Below are positions 58,501 through 64,000 of a stretch of DNA of 64,000 nt, in pieces. The stretch comes from Chromobotia macracanthus (taxonomy: Eukaryota > Chordata > Actinopteri > Cypriniformes > Botiidae): NCBI GenBank assembly GCA_036877525.1, contig JAZGTH010000102.1, positions 2,273,501 to 2,337,500 on the forward strand, written 5' to 3'. Each line of letters begins with the position of its first letter. Position 1 is the stretch's first letter. The position numbers and the translations under genes are program-made. The notes beneath the pieces are model-generated. The model was not told the DNA's origin and ran no database searches. It saw only the letters and a list, made by a program, of their open reading frames with translations.

Positions 58501-60776
58501 AATGTTCTAGGTATGTTCAAAATGTCCAGTTTTTTAGACGTTGTATTAACGTTAGTGCTTGGTTATAAGAATGTTATCCAAACATGTTTAATTCTGTAAC
58601 ATTTTAAAACCTTTCATTGACAACTTAAGAATAACGTTTTTGATATATATATGATATATAACGTTAACATTATAGAACATTCTACTAATGTTACTGCAAG
58701 AATGTTTATATAACTTTGAGAGAACTTTCTAGAAAATGTTGGCCAGCATTCTGAGAACGTTCCCTGTTAGCTGGGGAGGGTTAATTCCCCCAAAATCACA
58801 ATTCAGTCATGATTTACACAGTTTCCTTTTATCACTTTTGTCATTCAGAAAGAGGAATTAGAAGATCTTCATGCAGAGAACAGCAAGCTGACAGGACTCT
58901 TCTGTAAACTGAGAGCCTTCAGTCACTGGAGGATGGTGGTTGGTCAGGGCCAGCTGCAAAAAGAGCTGCTCCAATGGAAACAGGTACAGAAATGTTGCTC
59001 TTATCAGTCATTGGTCAGTTTATCTGCCTCTAACTTCTGTCTCTTACAAATGTTGCGTGACATTGTCCAGAATGAAGTGTCCTGTAAAACAGAAGCTCTT
59101 AAAATCAAGATGATTTCTGAAGAAAAGATGATTGTTCTGAAGCAAGAACTTGAAGCTGTTAAGGAACTCATGGTGCAGTGTCAGAACGACTATGAACACA
59201 TCAAGAAACAGATCGCTAAACAGGTACAAAACACACGGCTGTTCACCTGTGTTCTCATAACTGATGCTGTTGGTATTGTAGGTGGATGAGGGCAGAACAG
59301 AGCAGCACAAGATATTAATAAACAAAGTTCATTAGGACAAAGACTGTAGATAGACGCACATTATTCTTCAGACACAGACTGGATTCAGAACTGAAGAACT
59401 GTAATGTCTCATCAGTCTCAGAAGCTCCAGGACGTTGAACACCGTTCTGTACAAGATGCACAGAGCCGTCAGGAGCTGGAGAACCTGCGCATGCAGAGCC
59501 TGGAGCAGCTGCAGGAAGACGTGGTGGACCGAGATGGTCAGGTCAGAGCTCTGAGCGCACAGCTGGAGAAGAACAGCAGAGAGACGCAGCTGCAGAAACA
59601 ACGCAGCCACAAACACATCAAACATGTGAGTCTGATGCATGTCAGCACTGTGAACTTTAAAGTCACCTTGAAATCAAAATATACTGTTCTTACTCATCCG
59701 TGCACGTCATTATTTTTTAAATTCATGTTTTCTGGCAATCTTTTATTAAAAACATAACCTCCTCTCCCCATCGAAATTACCTCTTGATGACATACATTTG
59801 TCTCTGAGACCGGGACTATATTAACTGTCCAATCAGAAGGCAGTTTCTATCCTTCCAACTTCCAATAATCAAATAAAATCCTGAACAATATCAAGTTCCC
59901 GTACTAACTTTTTCTCATTTCAGAAACTGTATATGCTTCACCCTAGAGAAGACTGTCACAAGTATTGTTTCATGGTGACTTTAAGATCTAATAAGTGACA
60001 AGGAAAACATTTTAGTTTAGTAATTTCAGTTATCAGACTGCCTGTTATGAACTGAAATATATTTGCTGTTTTCTTCTGCATTTTGAAGGTGAGAGGTCAA
60101 CTTAACCATGAACGGGCCCTAAAACTTGAAGCTTTCCAGCAAGTGGACAAACTACACAGTCAGATGCACAGTTTTGAGGCGGTTTTGTCCAAATCTACCT
60201 TTCCCTCAGGTGCTCACAATAATTTTATTTCAGTTGGAGATATTGAGAAAACATTTATATTTGACATTTTACAACATGTTTCTGTTCTATTTAAGGAAGG
60301 CAAAGTGCTTCAAGAAAGCTCCATTTAAGAAACACATCAGCAGGTTAATAAACTCAACTTTGTCTCTGAGGACAGTCACTTGTTTTGTTGCTTCAGGATT
60401 TTAATCTCTGTGGCTGGTATTGCAGGACTGCTCAGGACCAACCTTGTTACTGCTTTTACAAACAGTAGTTTCATGTGCAGAGATTGCACACCGGAAGACC
60501 TCAGTACTGACACTGTCTGGAGGGAGTCCTGGACTCCTCTGGAAAGACCCAAAACAGTAAGATACTTGATTTACTGTACTTATAATATTGAATCAGCTAC
60601 ACTGCAGGATGACACAGGTGTGTTTTCAGAGTCATGAAACGTTAACGTTCTTCTGTCTGAATTCACAGAACACCAGCCGTCTGCATCTGGGAGTTTCAGA
60701 ATTGCTGTTGCCCAGCCTTCCTGACACAATCTCATCTAACCACATAAACCAGAATTTTAGGCTGGGTCACAAATGA
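43559..60776 (+). CDS. ccdc162: CCDC162-like large coiled-coil protein
   Basis: About 45 exons join in phase from ATG 43559 (MSEACERGASLKLEQLEAEL) to TGA 60774-60776, roughly 2,130 aa. I identify it as the intact fish counterpart of human CCDC162P (a pseudogene in human at 6q21) from its large coiled-coil architecture and its place beside FOXO3/AFG1L and ZBTB24. The molecular function is not established. The N-terminal two thirds is mostly alpha-helical without a recognised enzyme motif. The C-terminal third (about 57.7-60.2 kb) is coiled coil, for example ALRARITQLEEEKKNLDQQL and VLKQELEAVKELMVQ. Two junctions are odd: the exon ending near 50103-50126 lacks a clear GT donor in phase, and the exon at 59050 lacks an AG acceptor. 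Introns are loaded with family A, B and C repeats. The upstream X-box-like site hints at cilia, which is an inference. Confidence 0.85.
47290..47450. repeat. Family C repeat
   Basis: CATAAGTTGCCTGCAATTTT, ATGCTTCAAAGAGCAGATGG, TGGTATAGAGGCAAAC and CAGCTTTAAA occur in the family C order within a ccdc162 intron. Confidence 0.6.
48003..48280. mobile_element. Family B element
   Basis: Begins CCCAGCTAACAATTTTAGGT and ends CTGAATGTTCCCTGTTAGCTG. The first and last ten bases are inverted copies (CAGCTAACA). Internal words are TTATTTTGAAAGTTCTAGG and ATTGTATTAATGTTGTTAC. No coding capacity. Confidence 0.75.
49275..49530. mobile_element. Family A element
   Basis: Starts TTCACCCCAAAATGAAAAT, has ATGTCATCCCAAACCTGTAT and TTCTGAGGAACACAAAAGAA, and mirrors these with TTTGTGTTCCACAGCAG, CATACAGG and ATGACATGAGGGTGA. 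Central GACACAAAACCACTGAGAC is shared with the copies at 17.6 and 51.9 kb. Confidence 0.75.
50800..51112. mobile_element. Family B element
   Basis: Carries TTATTTTGAAAGTGCTGGG, GTGTATTAATGTTACTGCTT, GATATATATGATATATAGCG and ends GTTCTGAGAACGTTCCCTGG. It has the same internal order as the copies at 48.0 and 58.4 kb; the left end is indistinct. Confidence 0.7.
51745..51968. mobile_element. Family A element with clear terminal inverted repeats
   Basis: Left end AAAGGGACAGCTTACCCAAA and right end TTTGGGTGAACTCTCTTTAA are inverted near-copies. Internal words are those of family A. This is the best copy for defining the ends. Confidence 0.75.
52825..52870. mobile_element. SINE tail fragment
   Basis: AAAGCGTCTGCCAAATGCAT followed by AAATATAAATGTAAAT is the tail of the SINE at 32582-32746, without its head. 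Confidence 0.55.
53425..53515. repeat. Family C repeat
   Basis: AAGTAACCTGCAATGTTATG, TTTCAAACAGAGATGGCGG and TAGAGAGGCAAAAGTTATG match family C closely. Confidence 0.65.
55975..56310. mobile_element. Family B element, opposite orientation
   Basis: Begins CCCAGCTAACAGGGAACATT and runs into mirrored internal words (AACATTAATACAACATC is not intact, but CATTAATACAACATCTAAG and CCTCAAACTTCCAAAATAA are the reverse of the family B interior). It lies in a ccdc162 intron. Confidence 0.65.
56600..56665. mobile_element. Family B left-end fragment at a ccdc162 splice site
   Basis: ACCTAGCTAACAATTTTAGG, TTGTAAGAATATTTTC and TTAGACATTGTATTAATG are the left end of family B. The fragment ends about 26 bases before the acceptor of the exon at 56692, so part of that intron is repeat-derived. 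Confidence 0.6.
57395..57655. mobile_element. Diverged family A element
   Basis: TTTTTTGGTGGACTATTCCT at the left, GTCATTCCAAACC, ATGGAACACAAAAGATAT, and TTTTTGGGTGAACTAACAAT at the right match family A. An internal segment is atypical. Confidence 0.6.
58425..58778. mobile_element. Family B element, near full length
   Basis: Begins CCCAGCTAATAAATTTAGAA and ends GAGAACGTTCCCTGTTAGCT. The interior has GTTATTTTGAATGTTCTAGG, GTTGTATTAACGTTAGTGCT, GATATATATATGATATATAA and CTACTAATGTTACTGC. About 350 bases with inverted CCAGCTAAC ends. It is the reference copy of the family in this window. Confidence 0.75.
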
Positions 60777-60997
60777 ATCATGTAAACCATATAATGGCCT
60801 AACAGATTATAGGATGTTTAGACTCTTTCTTAGTGGATTCATATAGCGGGAATAGAGATTCAGATCTGTCTCCCACATCATGAGCATACTGTTTTTGCAT
60901 ATTATGCTAAGATAGAATGGATATTAATGTCAAAAAGACACATTACCTGTACAATGTTTCTGGACAAATACAGTTGGGCTTGTCTGTATCTGTACTG

Positions 60998-61194
60998 TTT
61001 ATTGTGTTTAGTCTTATCATGTTAATCCAGTTTAGAATGGCAAAGCATTTACAAATCATTAAAACTATTTTTAAAAAAGTTTGTTTTCTCAGTTCTTCTG
61101 CATCACTGTATAAAAACTGTTTACAAAGGTAAGAAATAAAAACCAGCATTATGAATCATCCTGAAGAGCTCAGACAGGAAAGAAGCGTCTCTGT
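60998..61194. terminator. Tail-to-tail poly(A) region of ccdc162 and zbtb24
   Basis: AATAAA for the plus-strand ccdc162-like gene is at 61135-61140. AATAAA for minus-strand zbtb24 is read at 61003-60998. If both are used, the transcripts overlap by roughly 150 bases at their 3' ends. Confidence 0.5.
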
Positions 61195-64000
61195 TCAGTT
61201 CTGCTGAGTCATGTTGGTGGTGTAGAGGTACGAGACAGTTCCTGCTTGGATCTGAAAGGTCTGACCCTGAATCTGCTCGCTGGTGATCTGCTCACTGGTC
61301 TGGCTGATGGAGATGGGCTGGCTGCTTTGGTTGCTGATGTGAATGCTTCCCGCTTGACTTGACCGGCTGTTTTCGGCAGCGGTCTCCTGGGAAACGGACA
61401 GGTGCGGTAAAGCTTGGTGGATCACCTCAAGCTGCTGCGGAGCTCCGTGATGGACCTGCAGTTGTTCCATGGCTTCCTTCGTGAGCGTGATCACATGCAT
61501 TTGCTCTGGCTGTCCACTGTTCACCTGACCTCCTAAAACACTGATGGTCTGAATTTGAGTGCCAGAATCCAATCCCTCTGGAGTGACCAGTGCCAGGTTT
61601 TGGATGTGTCCAGAGGGTTGGGTGAGGAGGGTGAGCCCCGGTTCTTGTGACGTATCTTCAGTGATGATGTTGATACTTTGATCTTGGCTCAGGTTGATAT
61701 GATCAACCTCACTGGTCACCACCAGTTGGATCTCCTGTTCAGAGTGGGCTGGGAGCGGGTACGGCTGGAGTTCAAGGATATTATGCATTTCTTCGGACCC
61801 TGATGTGGCCCCCACCCCTGCAGGGTTCACGGCATCAGCGCTTTGACGTTCTTTGCTGTGTGTTTTGGTGTGAGCTTTGAGGTTATCCATTCGTGCAAAT
61901 GACAGCTTGCACACGGAGCACGTGAAGGGCTTTTTACCCGTGTGAGAGGCCACGTGACGTCTCCTGGCACTGGGGTCAGAGAAGGACTTATCACAGATAC
62001 TGCAGACATATGGCTTCTCTCCTCTACAAATGACAAAACAGCACATCATTTATTATTGATTTACATTTATACAAATATTAAATATATAAGATATTTATTT
62101 TGTTGGGTATTTCTAATGGAAACATCCAGGTTTAATTAAACCACAAAATCTCAAGTAAATGTTTGCTTAAAAAAATGTCACCTATTTTAAGGCCTTTAAA
62201 ATGTTAAATTATTTTCATGATAATTAAACATTTCCTCTTAAATCTAATAACTGGATGTTACACTAAGATTTTTGTAATTGGTGATTGTCTTTATATTTCA
62301 TTGCATTTTTAATAATACATTATAATAATTATACACGTGCATACATATAAATGACTTTTTATTTGAGGCTGAAATCTGGACAGGGTTGATTCGATTCTCT
62401 CACCTGTGTATTCTGATGTGTGTCTGCAGTGTGCTCTTGGCTGTGAAACACTTGCCACAGATCTCACATGTAAAAGGTTTCTCACCTGCAACAAGAACAC
62501 TGGTAATGACACGAGTGATAGACATTTCTCTAGACATGAGGGGAAAACCATGGCTGCATCCCACAAGTGTTCTCAAGTATGTACTTCGCTGGTGCAGGGA
62601 AAGTACGTACTGATGAGCGTTTGATCAACTATTTGAGAATGAAGCCAAAACAGATAATTCAAATCATTACCTTAACATTCAAGGTATTACTTTAAGGTGA
62701 AGTGTGTAATATCTGTACCATCAGACTATTACTTATCCTAATCACACACACTGGGATGCAGTCTTTGTCTTCTCAGTGTCATCTCTGTATTACCGGTATG
62801 AGTTCTGAGATGTTTCTTGAGTTGAGCAGAATCCATGAACCTGCGATGACAGTGTGCACACTCAGGTAAAGCTTTCCCTGTGTGAACGCGGTAATGACTC
62901 CTCATTTGTCGCTTCTGACTGAAGCTTTTACCACACTGATCACAGCTGAAAGATTTATTCTCTGTGGAAAGATGGAATGAAGAATTTGATAGAAAATCAG
63001 CCAGTATGTGTGTACTATTATATGTACTTTATTTAGACACTTAAAAAAACATGATTTTATTTAAACATATGTAAGGGTATTACCATAGCATTATTTAAAG
63101 TACCGCAGATGACCATGTAAATACCACAGAATATTATATTAAAGTACAGTATAGTATCACCATATAATATCATCAGTGCACCACGGTTCACATAAATCAG
63201 TCTGTTTATCTGGTTAGAGTTAGTTATCTTGTGGTACCTGTGTGCAGGTTCATGTGCTCCTGCAGGGAATGTTTTGTGGACAGGGATTTAGAGCAGATGG
63301 AGCAGATAAAGGGCTTTTCTCCCGTGTGCATGCGCTGATGAACCAATAGAGTGTGTTTCTGAGTGAAGCTCCGCCCACAAACGCTGCACCTAAATGGTTT
63401 CTCACCTGCAGGAAGAACACAGTTCAGTTTAATTATTGTATGTAGTGTATATGATTAAATGTATAGGGCTTATTTCTAAGTAAATGGTACTATCTGTGAA
63501 CTCATACTGACACAAACAGGATACCGATGAACATAAATGTTGACCTGTATGAGTTCGTTGATGTATTTTTAAAAACAGATGGTTTTTAAAAACCTTTCCG
63601 CAATCATCACATCTTGCTTCTGTGTCTGGGTACTTTCTTTTTCTTCCCCTCTTCCCCGACTCTCGTCTCTCTGTGAGATCGTCCTCTAACTTGAAGCCTC
63701 TCAGTTTGAAAGGCGGCGTGATTTTGCGCCTGCTGTGACGAGGTCTGTCTTCTCTGGGCTTATAATCACTGGCACTTGCATCTCTGGGTGAGGAAGTGGA
63801 ATCTAAGAGGGCTTCAGCAGGTTCCTGAGATGCTGAGGGGGTCTTAGTGGTAGTTTGTGCTGGTAAACCGGGCTCTGCATTTAATGAAGCTTCGTTTTTT
63901 TTTGGGTTGGACTCCTGAACTTGCATGTTCTTCTTTGGACGGCCTCTCTTACGCTTGGGTCTCATCTGTAAGGTTTCATCATTTCCTTCGGTAGACACCA
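61195..64000 (-). CDS. zbtb24: ZBTB24 C-terminal part: AT-hook and eight zinc fingers (partial)
   Basis: ZBTB24 is a nuclear regulator that activates CDCA7 and is needed for pericentromeric DNA methylation; human loss causes ICF2 syndrome. Minus-strand exons are 64000-63545 (partial), 63405-63238, 62961-62794, 62485-62404 and 62023-61195, all joining in phase. The first holds the AT-hook KRKRGRPKKN and finger 1 (CDDCGKVF). The second holds fingers 2-3 (CSVCGRSF, CSICSKSL), the third fingers 4-5 (CDQCGKSF, CAHCHRRF), the fourth finger 6 (CEICGKCF), and the last fingers 7-8 (CSICDKSF, CSVCKLSF) and a Gln-rich tail ending MTQQN. Eight fingers plus one AT-hook is the ZBTB24 pattern, and human ZBTB24 also lies at 6q21 near CCDC162P. 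The BTB domain must lie beyond 64000. Confidence 0.93.

Larger units (their letters stand above)
52528..60776 (+). other. ccdc162: ccdc162-like exon table, exons 25-45
   Basis: Coding exons: 52528-52704, 53091-53208, 53583-53745, 53848-53986, 54380-54527, 54690-54785, 54869-55033, 55423-55634, 55755-55893, 56371-56491, 56692-56804, 56898-57047, 57689-57748, 57830-57997, 58223-58375, 58849-58983, 59050-59223, 59416-59625, 60089-60209, 60426-60556, 60669-60776. Phases agree throughout. The 66 bases between 58983 and 59050 are open in frame and end in ACAA instead of ACAG, so they may be retained as coding sequence. AATAAA at 61135-61140 is the likely poly(A) signal. Confidence 0.8.

Noticed and set aside
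1..64000. CRISPR array, phage, plasmid or bacterial operon
   Set aside because: Exon-intron structure, vertebrate proteins and fish repeats throughout; the regular array at 5.7-6.5 kb has no spacers, only AT tracts.

Overview
The window is teleost fish nuclear DNA, probably from a cyprinid-like (cypriniform) species. Genes are split into many short exons with GT/AG introns, the proteins match vertebrate families, and the introns carry fish-type tRNA-derived SINEs, short inverted-repeat elements and long AT microsatellites. No bacterial, plasmid, phage, CRISPR or viral gene was recognised.

Layout, left to right. (1) Positions 1-53, minus: the first codons of an ankyrin-repeat gene (probably ankrd66), running off the left edge. 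(2) About 1.3-4.95 kb, minus: a TDRD6-like multi-Tudor germ-granule gene whose long exon is broken by three apparent frame changes and holds a tandem duplication of a Tudor pair. (3) 5.7-6.5 kb: a seven-copy composite satellite between the divergent tdrd6-like and smc6 promoters. (4) 6.9-18 kb, plus: smc6, 26 coding exons, 1,074 aa. (5) 20.1-24.3 kb, minus: vsnl1 (neuronal calcium sensor), tail-to-tail with smc6, with one missing base in its middle coding exon. (6) 26.2-27.6 kb, minus: an unrecognised spliced transcription unit with a 30- or 49-residue membrane micropeptide ORF, head-to-head with (7) afg1l, 27.9-33.2 kb, plus (mitochondrial AAA ATPase). (8) 35.0-42.2 kb, plus: foxo3, two coding exons, 660 aa and a long 3' UTR. 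(9) 43.6-60.8 kb, plus: a ccdc162-like coiled-coil gene of about 45 exons and roughly 2,130 aa. (10) 61.2-64 kb and beyond, minus: the C-terminal half of zbtb24, with an AT-hook and eight C2H2 fingers; its BTB domain lies off the right edge.

The gene order joins blocks that in human lie at 6p12 (TDRD6, ANKRD66), 2p24 (SMC6, VSNL1) and 6q21 (AFG1L, FOXO3, CCDC162P, ZBTB24). Several human 6q21 genes between FOXO3 and CCDC162P are absent, as expected for one of two ohnologous regions after the teleost genome duplication. The genes do not form one pathway. There is a regulatory theme, however. RFX X-box-like 14-mers lie just upstream of ankrd66, the micropeptide gene and ccdc162, which suggests ciliary or testis expression. 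Perfect CRE palindromes lie at the ankrd66 and tdrd6/smc6 promoters.

At least three of the apparent frame breaks (two in tdrd6-like, one in vsnl1) are explained by one-base changes in homopolymer runs. Long-read assembly error is the first explanation to exclude before calling either gene broken. The most novel-looking items are the micropeptide locus, the rearranged Tudor gene and the AT-rich composite satellite.
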